NCBI RefSeq assembly: GCF_024529975.1
Contig: NZ_AP024897.1
Span: 2,170,001 to 2,234,000, forward strand
Origin: Vibrio quintilis
Lineage (GTDB): Bacteria; Pseudomonadota; Gammaproteobacteria; Enterobacterales; Vibrionaceae
DNA: 64,000 bases
Direction of reading: 5' to 3'
The position numbers and the translations under genes were made by a program. Below, one piece after another: positions 17,978 to 27,826 of this stretch. Position 1 is the stretch's first letter. Every line of letters starts with the position of its first letter. A model generated the notes under the pieces. That model was not told where the DNA came from and searched no databases. It saw only the letters and a list, made by a program, of their open reading frames with translations.

Positions 17978-19321
17978 TTAAAACATGGGATAAAGAAAAA
18001 TCATAACAATAGCTACCGGGCAAATAAAACGAACATACCATGGCCAGATTTTCCAAAACAGCCCGGACTCGATTTCCGGATAGCCTTGTTTAAGCTCCTG
18101 CAAAAGTTTATTCCGGTGCCATATCCAGCCGACAACAACCGCCCAGACAGCGCCCAGTAAAGGCTGCATATACACGGTTGTAATATCAGCGACAAGGCCA
18201 AATAAAGTGCCGAAGTTCAAACAAATGACAACACTGATCAGCATAATCACGCCGCCAATCACCCATGCAGCTGGTGTTCTGTTCATTTTCAGCTCATCCT
18301 GCGCACAGGATACAGGCACTTCAAGCAGAGAGATTGATGAAGTCAGCGCTGCAATAACCATCAATACAAAAAAGCCGAAACCAAGCACAATACCGACACC
18401 GCCCATCGAGTCAAACATTGCCGGCAATACTTTAAAGACCAGATCACCGGAACTTTTCAGGACGCCATCTTCAGTGAAGATATCAACACCGTGATTCTTT
18501 GCCACAAACATTGCCGGCAGAATCAGCAGTCCCGCCGCAAAAGCCACACCAGTATCAATCGAGGCAACCTGAGCCGCTGTTTTGGGAATATTTACATCTT
18601 TCTTCAGATAAGAGCCGTAAACCATCATGGTACTGCAGCCAAGTGACAGAGAGAAAAATGCCTGCCCCATCGCATCAACCAACAAACCACCATGAATCTG
18701 GGAAAAATCAGGAACCAGATACATTTTCAGCCCTTCCATTGCGCCGGGCTGGGTGAAAATATAGATGATCATTACACCAAAAAGAGCAAACAGCACAGGC
18801 ATCAAACGGGTTGACCAACGCTCAATCCCATTTGAAATACCTTTCTGAACGACCAAAATATTCAGCAAAGAGAATAAAACTGCCAACAGAATGTTTCTCT
18901 CACTACTGAAGTTCACCAGCCATTCAGATACGGAATGAAATCCGGTAACATCAAAAACAGGGATCAGCGCATAAGCGACCAGCCAACCCGCGACAACAGC
19001 ATAAAAGCTCAAAATGAATGATGAGGTCACCATCGCGATCAGTCCCATCAAACCGGCAACTATTTTATTCCGGGCCCAGACTGAGCGAAGCGTCGATACC
19101 GGGTTTGCCTGGCCGTATCTTCCGAGAGTTAATTCTGCAACCAGCATCGGAAATGCCAGGAGGAATACCATCACAAGATAAATCACCAGAAAGGCGGCAC
19201 CACCGTTACTTGCGGTTTTGGTCGGAAACCCCCATACATTACCTAATCCAACGGCTGAACCGGCAGCCGCCATAATAAAGCCAAATTTTGAAGAAAACTG
19301 GCCTCTTGTATTACTTACCAT
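17978..19321 (-). CDS. Sodium-dependent transporter, NSS (SNF) family
   Basis: A 447-residue protein with the family start FSSKFGFIMAAAGSAVGLGNVWGFP, whose GSAVGLGN segment in LeuT forms part of the Na1/substrate site. About 11-12 hydrophobic helices follow, with ELTLGRYG after helix 2. NSS members import amino acids or related amines with Na+. The substrate cannot be told from sequence. The open frame extends 43 codons upstream, but MVSNTRGQFSSKF at 19319-19321 is the homologous start. It is monocistronic and divergent from clsA. Confidence 0.9.
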   Translation of the reverse strand: MVSNTRGQFSSKFGFIMAAAGSAVGLGNVWGFPTKTASNGGAAFLVIYLVMVFLLAFPMLVAELTLGRYGQANPVSTLRSVWARNKIVAGLMGLIAMVTSSFILSFYAVVAGWLVAYALIPVFDVTGFHSVSEWLVNFSSERNILLAVLFSLLNILVVQKGISNGIERWSTRLMPVLFALFGVMIIYIFTQPGAMEGLKMYLVPDFSQIHGGLLVDAMGQAFFSLSLGCSTMMVYGSYLKKDVNIPKTAAQVASIDTGVAFAAGLLILPAMFVAKNHGVDIFTEDGVLKSSGDLVFKVLPAMFDSMGGVGIVLGFGFFVLMVIAALTSSISLLEVPVSCAQDELKMNRTPAAWVIGGVIMLISVVICLNFGTLFGLVADITTVYMQPLLGAVWAVVVGWIWHRNKLLQELKQGYPEIESGLFWKIWPWYVRFICPVAIVMIFLYPMF

Positions 19322-19730
19322 ATTTTTTATTACCGATGTTGTATTTGCGTAAACAGTCCTGAAGCAACCTATAGAGTAAGGCTGTTTCAAGGCCGGCAAG
19401 TAAACCAGTTTGCGGGGGAAATTGAAAGTTTTTACAATGTTTTTTATCAAAAAAATCGATGTCTGTGTTTAAAATTTGCATTTATAGCCTGAAAATACAT
19501 TTTCCTGAAAATATATAACAATTACCCAACCCGGTATTTACATTAAAGTCATTATAATAAGGTAAAAATGCGGGTTCATATGGGCTTTGAGGCTGAATAT
19601 TGATAATTATCCGGAATAAATCCCTTTGCGTTTGAGTCCGGCAACAACCATCGTTTTAAATAAACTTTCCTAAACTTCCGTTTCGCATTAACATCAGTCA
19701 CTGATTTGTCAGATATTCGTCATCAATCAT
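19322..19730. other. Divergent intergenic region between the NSS transporter and clsA
   Basis: This 409-bp AT-rich gap holds the promoters of both neighbours. A direct repeat CCTGAAAATA occurs twice about 16 bp apart near 19490-19515. I see no ORF, terminator or recognised operator. Confidence 0.35.
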
Positions 19731-21185
19731 ATGGATAAAATCTATCATATTCTCACATTAGTCAGTATCGGACTGTACTGGCTGCTTGTTGCCACGGTCA
19801 CTTTCAGGGTCGTGTTTAAAAAAAGAGCGGTAAGTGTATCGCTGGCATGGCTAATGATCATCTATATTCTCCCGGTGCTGGGCGTGTTTTGTTACTTTCT
19901 GTTTGGTGAGTTAAACCTTGGCCGGAAAAGAGCGGAAAGAGCTAAGCAAATGTTAACCTCCTTTACGGACTGGTTTTCCCAGCTGAGTCAGTGTCAGGCA
20001 CATATCACTGAAACGATGGGCGCACATATTTATAAAATTGATGAACTCTGTAATCACCGGATGGGGATTCCGGCTTTAAGTGGTAACCAGCTCTCTTTAC
20101 AACGCTCACCCAAGCAAACCCTGCAATCAATTATTCACGATATTGAGCAGGCCAGATATTCAATCCGGATGGTTTTTTATATCTGGCATCCCGGAGGTCT
20201 GGCTGACTCTGTCGCCTCCAGACTGATTCAGGCTGCCAAGCGGGGAGTAAATGTGAAACTGTTACTGGACTCTGCCGGCAGTCATCAGTTTATGAAAAGT
20301 CACTGGTATCGCTTGATGGTGGACTCTGGCATACATGTCGTTCAGGCTTTAGAAGTGAGCCCGTGGCGTATCTTCCTCCGGAGACTTGACCTTCGTCAGC
20401 ACAGAAAAATAATTGTTATTGATGACACTGTTGCCTATACAGGCTCCATGAATATGGTTGATCCCGAGTATTTTAAACGGGATTCAGGTGTCGGGCAGTG
20501 GGTCGATATCATGGTCCGGATCGTCGGCCCGACCGTCAACGTTCTGGCTGCAATCCATAGCTGGGACTGGGAATTTGAAACCGGTGAGCGTGAGTTTCCC
20601 CAGATTCCGCAGTGCGCAGTTGAAGATGAATTACCCAAGCACCCGATTCAGGTCGTTCCATCCGGGCCGGGTATGCCTGAAAACCTGATTTCACAGGCAC
20701 TGGTCCTGGCGATTCATCAGGCAAATCATTCGATACGCATTACAACGCCCTACTTCGTCCCCAGTGCTGATTTACTCTCTGCCCTGAAAACGGCGGCATA
20801 CCGGGGGATTCAAATTGATTTAATCATTCCACAGAAAAATGATTCACTGATGGTCAAGTGGGCTTCCCGATCATTTTATGGCGATTTATTAGAATCCGGG
20901 ATCAATATCTATGAATTTCATGGCGGCCTGCTGCATACAAAATCAGTCGTGATTGATGAACAGTTCTGCCTGGTCGGAACCGTCAATATGGATATGAGAA
21001 GCCTTTGGCTGAATTTTGAAGTCACGCTGGCTGTTGATGATATTGAATTTACGCATCAGCTATTTGAATTGCAGCAAATATATATACAACAGGCCTGCCA
21101 GATTGATTATCAGTCATGGCAAATGCGTCCGATTTATAACCGGGCTCTGGAACGGATGTACTATCTGTTTAACCCTCTGCTTTGA
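19731..21185 (+). CDS. clsA: Cardiolipin synthase A
   Basis: The 484-residue inner-membrane enzyme condenses two phosphatidylglycerols to cardiolipin and glycerol. Two N-terminal helices (residues about 5-60; YWLLVATVTFRVVFKKRAV, AWLMIIYILPVLG) match E. coli ClsA. Two phospholipase-D HKD motifs are complete: HRKIIVIDDTVAYTGSMN around residue 225 and HTKSVVIDEQFCLVGTVN around residue 400. Length agrees with ClsA (486). It stands alone upstream of metC, with a 171-bp gap. It works downstream of PgsA, also in this window, in the phospholipid pathway. Confidence 0.96.
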   Translation: MDKIYHILTLVSIGLYWLLVATVTFRVVFKKRAVSVSLAWLMIIYILPVLGVFCYFLFGELNLGRKRAERAKQMLTSFTDWFSQLSQCQAHITETMGAHIYKIDELCNHRMGIPALSGNQLSLQRSPKQTLQSIIHDIEQARYSIRMVFYIWHPGGLADSVASRLIQAAKRGVNVKLLLDSAGSHQFMKSHWYRLMVDSGIHVVQALEVSPWRIFLRRLDLRQHRKIIVIDDTVAYTGSMNMVDPEYFKRDSGVGQWVDIMVRIVGPTVNVLAAIHSWDWEFETGEREFPQIPQCAVEDELPKHPIQVVPSGPGMPENLISQALVLAIHQANHSIRITTPYFVPSADLLSALKTAAYRGIQIDLIIPQKNDSLMVKWASRSFYGDLLESGINIYEFHGGLLHTKSVVIDEQFCLVGTVNMDMRSLWLNFEVTLAVDDIEFTHQLFELQQIYIQQACQIDYQSWQMRPIYNRALERMYYLFNPLL

Positions 21186-21356
21186 ACAAATAGCGACCGT
21201 GAAGAGGAAATTGCGTTCAGCACGCCCCTTTGGTAACGTTGACCGCCGGGGTCTGTTCCAAACACTCAGCAAACTGTAATCATTTATCATTTGGCACTGA
21301 GATTCTCTGCCCACACCGGTTTAAACAGGGAGTTCATCTGCTAACAAGGACCAATT

Positions 21357-22553
21357 ATGTCAGAAAATAAGAAGACAACGCTCATCCATGCAGGACGCAA
21401 TAAAGAATGGACACATGGTAGTGTCAATCCACCGGTCCAGAGAGCATCAACGATTGTATTTGACACTGTCGCAGAGAAACACCGGGCGATGGTGAACCGG
21501 GCAGACAAAACGCTGTTTTATGGCCGCAGAGGAACTACCACCCATTTCGCATTTCAGGATGCAATGACACAGGTTGAAGGCGGTGTCGGCTGTGCACTCT
21601 ACCCTTGCGGAACAGCAGCAATCACTAATGCTATTCTGTCTTTTGTTCAAGCCGGTGATCACATCTTAATGGTCGACACCTGTTATGAACCGACACGAGA
21701 CTTCTGCGAAGTGATTCTGAAAAAAATGGGGGTGGAAACCACCTATTATGATCCACTGATTGGTGAAGATATCCGGTCATTAATCCGGCCTGAAACCAAA
21801 ATTCTATTCACCGAATCTCCCGGCTCTGTCACCATGGAAGTACAGGATATTCCGACTCTTGCGGCAATTGCTCATGAACATGACATGATTGTAATGCTGG
21901 ATAATACCTGGGGAGCCGGGGTGAACTTTTCACCATTCGACCATGGTGTTGATATTTCAGTACAGGCGGCAACCAAATATATTGTCGGACACAGTGATGT
22001 CATGCTCGGTACGGCCGTCACTCATGAAAAATACTGGGATCAACTCCGGGAGCAAAGCTACCTGATGGGTCAGTGTATTTCTCCTGATGATGCTTATCTC
22101 GGCCTGCGCGGACTGAGAACATTAGATGTCCGTTTAAAGCAACATGCCGAAAGCAGCCTGACGATTGCTAAATGGCTGGCAGAGCATCCGCTGGTTGATC
22201 ATGTTCGTCATCCGGCACTGGAAAGCTGCCCCGGTCATGAATTTTTCAAACGGGACTTTAAAGGCGGCAACGGCTTGTTTTCTTTTGTTCTGAAAAGCAG
22301 CTGTCCACGGGCAACAACAGCACTGCTTGATGGCATGACACATTTCAGTATGGGATATTCATGGGGAGGCTTCGAAAGCCTGATTCTTGCCAATGAGCCA
22401 AAAAGTTTCAACGCACTTCGTACCGTCTCAAATCCTGATTTTCCGGGGACATTGATCCGGCTTCACATCGGGCTGGAAGATGTCAACGATCTCATTGCCG
22501 ATTTAGAGCTGGGCCTGAAGCGCTATCAGGAAATACTGGCAGAAGAAAAATAA
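21357..22553 (+). CDS. metC: Cystathionine beta-lyase
   Basis: A 398-residue PLP enzyme of the Cys/Met metabolism family that cleaves cystathionine to homocysteine, pyruvate and ammonia in methionine synthesis. The PLP lysine lies in QAATKYIVGHSDVMLG; VMLDNTWGAG contains the cofactor aspartate. The start SENKKTTLIHAGRNKEWTHGSVNPPV and the C-terminal RLHIGLEDVNDLI are typical of MetC and separate it from MetB. E. coli MetC is 395 residues. No clear MetJ boxes were seen upstream. RBS AAGGACCA. Confidence 0.95.
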   Translation: MSENKKTTLIHAGRNKEWTHGSVNPPVQRASTIVFDTVAEKHRAMVNRADKTLFYGRRGTTTHFAFQDAMTQVEGGVGCALYPCGTAAITNAILSFVQAGDHILMVDTCYEPTRDFCEVILKKMGVETTYYDPLIGEDIRSLIRPETKILFTESPGSVTMEVQDIPTLAAIAHEHDMIVMLDNTWGAGVNFSPFDHGVDISVQAATKYIVGHSDVMLGTAVTHEKYWDQLREQSYLMGQCISPDDAYLGLRGLRTLDVRLKQHAESSLTIAKWLAEHPLVDHVRHPALESCPGHEFFKRDFKGGNGLFSFVLKSSCPRATTALLDGMTHFSMGYSWGGFESLILANEPKSFNALRTVSNPDFPGTLIRLHIGLEDVNDLIADLELGLKRYQEILAEEK

Positions 22554-22622
22554 TCATTTGTTTCATCAAACTGAGCAAACAATACAGGTGGCCGGAAGCA
22601 GCCACTTGTACGTTCTGTATGA

Positions 22623-23009
22623 TTATAAATCTCTGAATGCTTTATTGACCCGGAATGACTCTGACGTCACATATGCTTCCATCCGGCAAACCTGATTTTC
22701 AAGCGCAGAAAACTCGCGCTCAATATGTTCCAGTAACTTTTCCGGTGACTGCCCCTGCTCCCAGGGGCGGCTTTTCAGCTTGTGGGCCCGCTGCTTCTCC
22801 ACAGTCTGCTCATAATTCTCCGGCTGTTTGTCCAGCATCAGACTCAAAGCAATATAAGCCATAATCGTCAGTCCTCCGGCGCCAAGCAACGTTGCGGATA
22901 CAACTATCATTCTGACCAGCCAGGCTTCCCAGCCAAAATAGTTTGCCAGGCCTGCACAAACTCCGGTGATCCGCTTATTTTCTGTCGCTCTGTATAGATG
23001 ACGGCTCAT
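22623..23009 (-). CDS. pspC: Phage shock protein C
   Basis: A 128-residue membrane protein and anti-toxin-like partner of PspB. The PspC domain spans LYRATENKRITGVCAGLANYFGWEAWLVRMI followed by a transmembrane helix (about residues 33-58). A C-terminal coiled region follows. With PspB it senses envelope stress and relieves PspA inhibition of PspF. It overlaps pspB by 4 bp and is the last gene of pspABC. No pspD or pspE is seen. Confidence 0.95.
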   Translation of the reverse strand: MSRHLYRATENKRITGVCAGLANYFGWEAWLVRMIVVSATLLGAGGLTIMAYIALSLMLDKQPENYEQTVEKQRAHKLKSRPWEQGQSPEKLLEHIEREFSALENQVCRMEAYVTSESFRVNKAFRDL

Positions 23010-23236
23010 GATTTTGACCTCCAGGCCGGAGTCTCTGCATCCAGTATTTTTTCCAATGTATGAATCCGCTCCTGAAGCGCTTCAGCTTTTGTCGAAAGAG
23101 ACTGAAGCCTTTCAAAGTCATCCTCACTCAAACCATGATCTGAGTGCCGCTTACTTCGGTAATGGAGAACCAGCCATAGCGGTGCCACAATGACCATAAA
23201 AATAATTAACGGAACTGTAATAAACATAACCGACAT
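23006..23236 (-). CDS. pspB: Phage shock protein B
   Basis: A 76-residue membrane-anchored protein: one N-terminal helix (about residues 3-24, VPLIIFMVIVAPLWLVLHY), then a charged leucine-zipper-like coiled coil. Matches the E. coli PspB size (74). It works with PspC as stress sensor. Located 21 bp downstream of pspA and overlapping pspC. Confidence 0.95.
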   Translation of the reverse strand: MSVMFITVPLIIFMVIVAPLWLVLHYRSKRHSDHGLSEDDFERLQSLSTKAEALQERIHTLEKILDAETPAWRSKS

Positions 23237-23257
23237 TAACGCCCTCCTTGCATACCG

Positions 23258-23926
23258 TTACTGACGCTCTTCGAGTTGTTTTTTTAATTTCTCAAGTTCT
23301 TGCTCAACTTCATCCTGAGCTTTTAAATCCATGAACTCTTGATCCAGTGACTTCCCTGCGCCGGTTTTTTCAAACAGATCCGCTTCTGCTTCAAGTTCAT
23401 CCACTTTGCGGGAAAACTGCTCAAATTTTGCCACGGTTTCTTCAGTACGGGCACGATGCAGATGACGCTGAACATTACGCCGGTTACCAGCGGTTTCAGT
23501 CCGGATCATCATCGCTTTTTGCTTCGCCCGGGTTTCGGTGATTTTAGATTCAAGTTTAGCAATTTCACCGGTCAGTTTACCGATCGTTTCTTCAACTAAA
23601 GCATACTCTTCTTTCAGGCTCTGAACGACACCCTGAACTTTCTGTTTTTCTATCAGCGCCGCACGGGCTAAGTCTTCCCTCTGTTTCGACAGAGCCAGCG
23701 TTGCTTTTTCAGCCCAGTCCTGCTGTTGATGTTCAAGTGACCCAATTTTCCGGGAGAGTTCTTTTTTATCCGCAATGACTTTCGCAGACTGACTCCGGAC
23801 TTCAACCAGCGTATCTTCCATTTCCTGAATAATTAAACGAATCATCTTTTCCGGATCTTCCGCTTTATCCAGTAATGCACTGATATTTGAGTTCACAATA
23901 TCTGCAAATCGAGAAAAAATACCCAT
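23258..23926 (-). CDS. pspA: Phage shock protein A
   Basis: The 222-residue PspA/IM30 peripheral membrane protein is an ESCRT-III-like coiled coil. It binds damaged inner membrane and in its free form inhibits PspF. The N-terminal amphipathic helix GIFSRFADIVNSNISALLDKA is intact, and AALIEKQK in the coiled coil is highly conserved. I use MGIFSRF at 23924-23926, as in E. coli; an ATG directly before it is equally reachable from AGGAG. It is preceded by a sigma-54-like promoter and transcribed away from pspF. Confidence 0.96.
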   Translation of the reverse strand: MGIFSRFADIVNSNISALLDKAEDPEKMIRLIIQEMEDTLVEVRSQSAKVIADKKELSRKIGSLEHQQQDWAEKATLALSKQREDLARAALIEKQKVQGVVQSLKEEYALVEETIGKLTGEIAKLESKITETRAKQKAMMIRTETAGNRRNVQRHLHRARTEETVAKFEQFSRKVDELEAEADLFEKTGAGKSLDQEFMDLKAQDEVEQELEKLKKQLEERQ

Positions 23927-23978
23927 CATGTTACTCCTTTATACGTACAATATTGAATGACGTGCTACGCAGTATACA

Positions 23979-23996
23979 TAACAAGTTTTATACCAG
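23979..23996 (-). promoter_or_regulatory. Sigma-54-type promoter of pspABC
   Basis: On the minus strand CTGGTATAAAACTTGTT gives GG-N10-GT. This matches the -24 GG, but the -12 element is TTGT rather than TTGC; I recall that E. coli pspA also uses TTGT. It lies 53 nt upstream of the pspA start. Activation by the adjacent PspF is expected. The spacing is seen; activity is inferred. Confidence 0.65.
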
Positions 23997-24116
23997 GTTT
24001 TATGCCATTAAAAATCAAAGACTTAATGATAAATTCAAATTTCACAGACAATGAGTTTGTATTTTTCACCATAATTTGGTTAATTTAACCATATGATACA
24101 ACACGGGATGAACCCC

Positions 24117-25121
24117 ATGAAAAATGATCTCATTGGCGAATCAGCTGAATTTCTGGCTGTTTTAGATAAAGTATCCCGCCTTGCTTCCATCGAACGTCCG
24201 GTATTAATCACCGGAGAACGGGGAACCGGCAAAGAACTCATTGCCCAACGGCTGCACTATCTGTCATCCCGATGGGAAAAGCCTATGATCACCATGAATT
24301 GTGGCGCACTCTCTGAAGGCGTGATTGACTCTGAGCTGTTTGGCCATGAATCAGGCGCATTTACCGGCTCAAAAGGACGACATCAGGGTCGGTTTGAACG
24401 GGCAGAAAGTGGCAGCCTGTTTTTAGATGAACTGGCAAATGCGCCTTTCAATGTTCAGGAGAAGCTGCTGAGGGTCATTGAGTATGGTGAATACGAACGT
24501 GTCGGCGGCAGCCGGACCCTGAAAGCCAATGTCCGGATTATCTGTGCAACCAATGAAAATCTGTTAAAGCTGGCCGGAGAGAGGAAATTCCGGGCTGACT
24601 TACTGGACCGGCTGGCTTTTGATGTCATCCACCTGCCCCCGCTCCGGGCCCGTCATGAAGACATCCTGCCACTGGCAGAACATTATGCAATCCGTATGTC
24701 CCGGGAAATGAACCTGACCTGCTTTCCGGGCTTTAGTGACAACGCTTTGGAACAACTGTTTACCTATCACTGGCCCGGCAATATCAGGGAGCTGAAAAAT
24801 GTGGTGGAAAGAGCCGTGTGCCAGCACCAGTCAGAGCAGGATCCCATTCCCGGACTGATTTTAAATCCCTTTAAATCCATATGGATGGAAGAAAGTACAC
24901 CGCAACAGGATCCTGAGGATATAAAGTCCATGTCATACAACCAGCCATCACTGCCGGTAAACCTCAAAGAATGGCTTGATACACAAGAGCAGCAACTCAT
25001 TCACCAGGCGCTTCAACAGGCAAAATATAATCAGAGAAATGCAGCCGAATTACTGGGCTTGAGCTATCATCAGTTGAGAGGTTTGATCAGGAAGTATCAG
25101 ATTTTAGTCAATAAACACTGA
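24117..25121 (+). CDS. pspF: Phage shock operon sigma-54 activator PspF
   Basis: An enhancer-binding protein of about 334 residues. The AAA+ domain has Walker A GERGTGKE, the sigma-54 contact GAFTGS (GHESGAFTGSKG) and Walker B LFLDELANA. A Fis-type helix-turn-helix is at the C-terminus (NQRNAAELLGLSYHQLRGLI). Like E. coli PspF it lacks a regulatory N-terminal domain, consistent with control by PspA. In-frame ATGs also exist at 24093 and 24108. I prefer 24117 (MKNDLIGESAEF) because it aligns with E. coli and follows GGGATGA. It is divergent from pspABC and upstream of sapA, as in E. coli. Confidence 0.95.
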   Translation: MKNDLIGESAEFLAVLDKVSRLASIERPVLITGERGTGKELIAQRLHYLSSRWEKPMITMNCGALSEGVIDSELFGHESGAFTGSKGRHQGRFERAESGSLFLDELANAPFNVQEKLLRVIEYGEYERVGGSRTLKANVRIICATNENLLKLAGERKFRADLLDRLAFDVIHLPPLRARHEDILPLAEHYAIRMSREMNLTCFPGFSDNALEQLFTYHWPGNIRELKNVVERAVCQHQSEQDPIPGLILNPFKSIWMEESTPQQDPEDIKSMSYNQPSLPVNLKEWLDTQEQQLIHQALQQAKYNQRNAAELLGLSYHQLRGLIRKYQILVNKH

Positions 25122-25241
25122 TAAATAATGATTTAAATAGTGTTTCCCATTGGTTCAATAATTTAAAAATGATAAATTAGCGCGTTATTGGGGTAAACGG
25201 ATACACTTTAATACCTCGCTGCAGATTTATTCGCTTTCTAT

Positions 25242-26864
25242 ATGAAGATACTGAAACAACTTATTCTGGGTCTTAGTTGCCTGCCTTTTATTGTTGCATG
25301 CAATGACAATACATCTGCTCATGATGAGATCAGAAAAACTGGTTTTGTTTATTGTGGTCAGGGAAATCCGAATACATTTAATCCACAATTGGTCGATAGC
25401 GGACTTGTGGCTGAAGCACTCGGGCCTCAGATTTTTGACACTTTGCTCATTCTCGATCCCAAAACACAGCGCCCATCGCCAAATCTGGCAACACGCTGGG
25501 AAGTGAATCGTCAGGGCATCCGCTATACACTCCACCTCAGAAAAGACATCGCTTTTCAAAAAACAGCGTGGTTTACCCCTTCCCGGCCATTAAATGCACA
25601 AGACGTTGTTTTCAGTTTTGATCGTATTATTAATCCGGAGAACCCTTTTCACCATACGGGACACAGCAATTATCCCTGGTTTGCAGGAATAAACTTCGGA
25701 CATTTAATCCAAAGCGTCAAAGCAACCGATAAATACACAGTCCAGTTTGTACTTAACCGGCCTGATAACAGCTTTCTGGCGAATATTGCCACAACGCATT
25801 CCGTGATTCTTTCCAAAGAATATGCCGATCAACTGATTCTTGCTGATGAGAAGCCAATGCTGGACAGCCACCCGGTTGGCACCGGCCCGTTTTATTTAGA
25901 TGAAATGCAGGCGGGTGATTTTATCCGGCTGAAAAGAAACGCCGGTTACTGGAAAGGCTCACCAAAATTATCTCAGGTCGTCTTTGACATCGCACAGCGG
26001 GGAACCGGGACGCTGGCCAAGTTACTCAGAAACGAATGCGATGTACTGAGTACACCAATTTCCAGCCAGATTCCTATCATTGAGCAACATAAGCATATTG
26101 TTTTGAAATCAACACCGGCCATGAATGTTTCGTTTATTGCTGTTAATACATCTCACCCGGTAATCAGCGATACCAGAATTCGCCGGGCTCTCAGCTTTGC
26201 AATTAACAGAAAAAACATTTTGAACTCAGTTTACTATGGCACCGGTAGTATTGCTTACAATGTCCTTCCGCCAACCTCATGGGCTTATCAGCGGGATCCG
26301 GTCCAGGTCCGTTATGATAAGAATTATGCACTGGGACTGCTGCGTGATGCCGGATTCAGTAATGGGCTGGAATTATCGATGCTGGTACCGATGGAGCCAA
26401 CTGCTTTTAACCCCAGCCCGCATAAAACAGCTGAATTAATTCAGGCAAACTTTAAAGATATCGGGATCAAACTCCATTTAATTCCCGAAGAAAAAATAGA
26501 AAGACAAAATAAATTATCCCGGATGGACGTTGACTTATATCTGACCGGCTGGTCAGGCCGCTCAGGCGATCCGGACAGTTTCTTGCGCCCCATCCTGTCC
26601 TGTGATGCAGTCCGTGAAGGAATTAACCTGTCCCGGTGGTGTAATGAAGATTTTGATTTCTTACTCGATTTAGCGCTGGAGGTTGACCGGCAGCGTTACC
26701 GTTTAAATCTTTATAAACAGGCACAGAATATTATCAATCAGGAGTTTCCCGTGATTCCCGTGGCTCACGGTATGCAGTTTAAAGCTTATAGTGACAGTTT
26801 GACCGGATTCCGGCTGAGTCCGTTTAATGTTCAACCCTTCAATACGGTTGAGAGGACACACTAA
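25242..26864 (+). CDS. sapA: Peptide ABC transporter substrate-binding protein SapA
   Basis: A 540-residue family 5 (DppA/OppA-like) solute-binding protein. The signal sequence ends in FIVAC, so it may be a lipoprotein. SapA-specific stretches are FVYCGQGNPNTFNPQLVDSG and HPVGTGPFYLDE. In enteric bacteria SapA is linked to antimicrobial-peptide resistance and potassium uptake, and the transporter has also been tied to putrescine export. It is the first gene of sapABCDF; its stop codon overlaps the sapB start by one base. Location after pspF matches E. coli gene order. Confidence 0.94.
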   Translation: MKILKQLILGLSCLPFIVACNDNTSAHDEIRKTGFVYCGQGNPNTFNPQLVDSGLVAEALGPQIFDTLLILDPKTQRPSPNLATRWEVNRQGIRYTLHLRKDIAFQKTAWFTPSRPLNAQDVVFSFDRIINPENPFHHTGHSNYPWFAGINFGHLIQSVKATDKYTVQFVLNRPDNSFLANIATTHSVILSKEYADQLILADEKPMLDSHPVGTGPFYLDEMQAGDFIRLKRNAGYWKGSPKLSQVVFDIAQRGTGTLAKLLRNECDVLSTPISSQIPIIEQHKHIVLKSTPAMNVSFIAVNTSHPVISDTRIRRALSFAINRKNILNSVYYGTGSIAYNVLPPTSWAYQRDPVQVRYDKNYALGLLRDAGFSNGLELSMLVPMEPTAFNPSPHKTAELIQANFKDIGIKLHLIPEEKIERQNKLSRMDVDLYLTGWSGRSGDPDSFLRPILSCDAVREGINLSRWCNEDFDFLLDLALEVDRQRYRLNLYKQAQNIINQEFPVIPVAHGMQFKAYSDSLTGFRLSPFNVQPFNTVERTH

Positions 26865-27826
26865 TGTTTGTTTATACGATTCGTAAACTGAATCTGTTTA
26901 TCATCACGCTGCTCATATTGACATTAGTCGGATATAACATTCTCAGATTTGATCCTGCCTCTCACTGGGCGATGGAAAGTTTCTGGAGTGGCTGGGTAAA
27001 TTATGTGCGGGAACTCATGCATTTAAACTTTGGTATCAACCGGCTGGGTGTGCCGGTGGTTGATGAGCTCATGGTCGTATTCCCGGCAACCCTTGAAGTC
27101 TGTCTCTTTGCTTTTTTTATTTCACTGATCATTGGCATTCCGATTGGCACGATTGCCGGTATGAGGCAGGGGAAATGGTCAGATACGCTGATTTCTTTTG
27201 TTTCCATGTGCGGCTATTCAGCACCAATATACTGGGTGGCGCTGATTCTGATTCTGATTTTATCGCTTAAATATCAGCTTTTCCCGATTTCTGGCAGATA
27301 TGATCTGTTATATGAACTCAAACCCGTCACCGGATTTGCATTGCTGGACGCTTTTCTGTCGACCAGCCCTTACCGGGCTCAAATTTTACAGAGTGTCATT
27401 GAGCACCTGATTTTACCCTGTATTGTACTGGCTCTTTCTCCGACAACGCAGGTCATTCGCCTGATGCGTGCTTCTGTTGCTGAAGTCATCAACCAAAACT
27501 ACATCCGGGTGGCCCGGATCCGGGGTCTTTCCCGTTATCAGATTATTGCCCAGCATGTATTACGCAATGCCATTCCGCCAATTATTCCTAAATTTGGCGT
27601 GCAGTTATCAACGATGTTTACATGTGCCATTATCACCGAATCAATTTTTAACTGGCCCGGCATTGGCAGATGGCTTCTTGATTCGCTGGCGCAGCAAGAT
27701 CTGGTGTCCATACAGGCAGGTGTTATTGTTGTTGCTTCTTTGGTACTGACTGCAAATATTTTGTCAGATTTGGTTGGTGCCATGGTTAACCCATTAGTAA
27801 GGAAGACTTGGTATGCTCACGAATAG
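26864..27826 (+). CDS. sapB: Peptide ABC transporter permease SapB
   Basis: A 320-residue DppB-type permease with six predicted helices. The EAA loop for ATPase contact is VARIRGLSRYQIIAQHVLRNAIPP near residue 210. E. coli SapB is 321 residues. It forms the channel with SapC. It overlaps both sapA (1 bp) and sapC (14 bp), so is translationally coupled. Confidence 0.95.
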   Translation: MFVYTIRKLNLFIITLLILTLVGYNILRFDPASHWAMESFWSGWVNYVRELMHLNFGINRLGVPVVDELMVVFPATLEVCLFAFFISLIIGIPIGTIAGMRQGKWSDTLISFVSMCGYSAPIYWVALILILILSLKYQLFPISGRYDLLYELKPVTGFALLDAFLSTSPYRAQILQSVIEHLILPCIVLALSPTTQVIRLMRASVAEVINQNYIRVARIRGLSRYQIIAQHVLRNAIPPIIPKFGVQLSTMFTCAIITESIFNWPGIGRWLLDSLAQQDLVSIQAGVIVVASLVLTANILSDLVGAMVNPLVRKTWYAHE

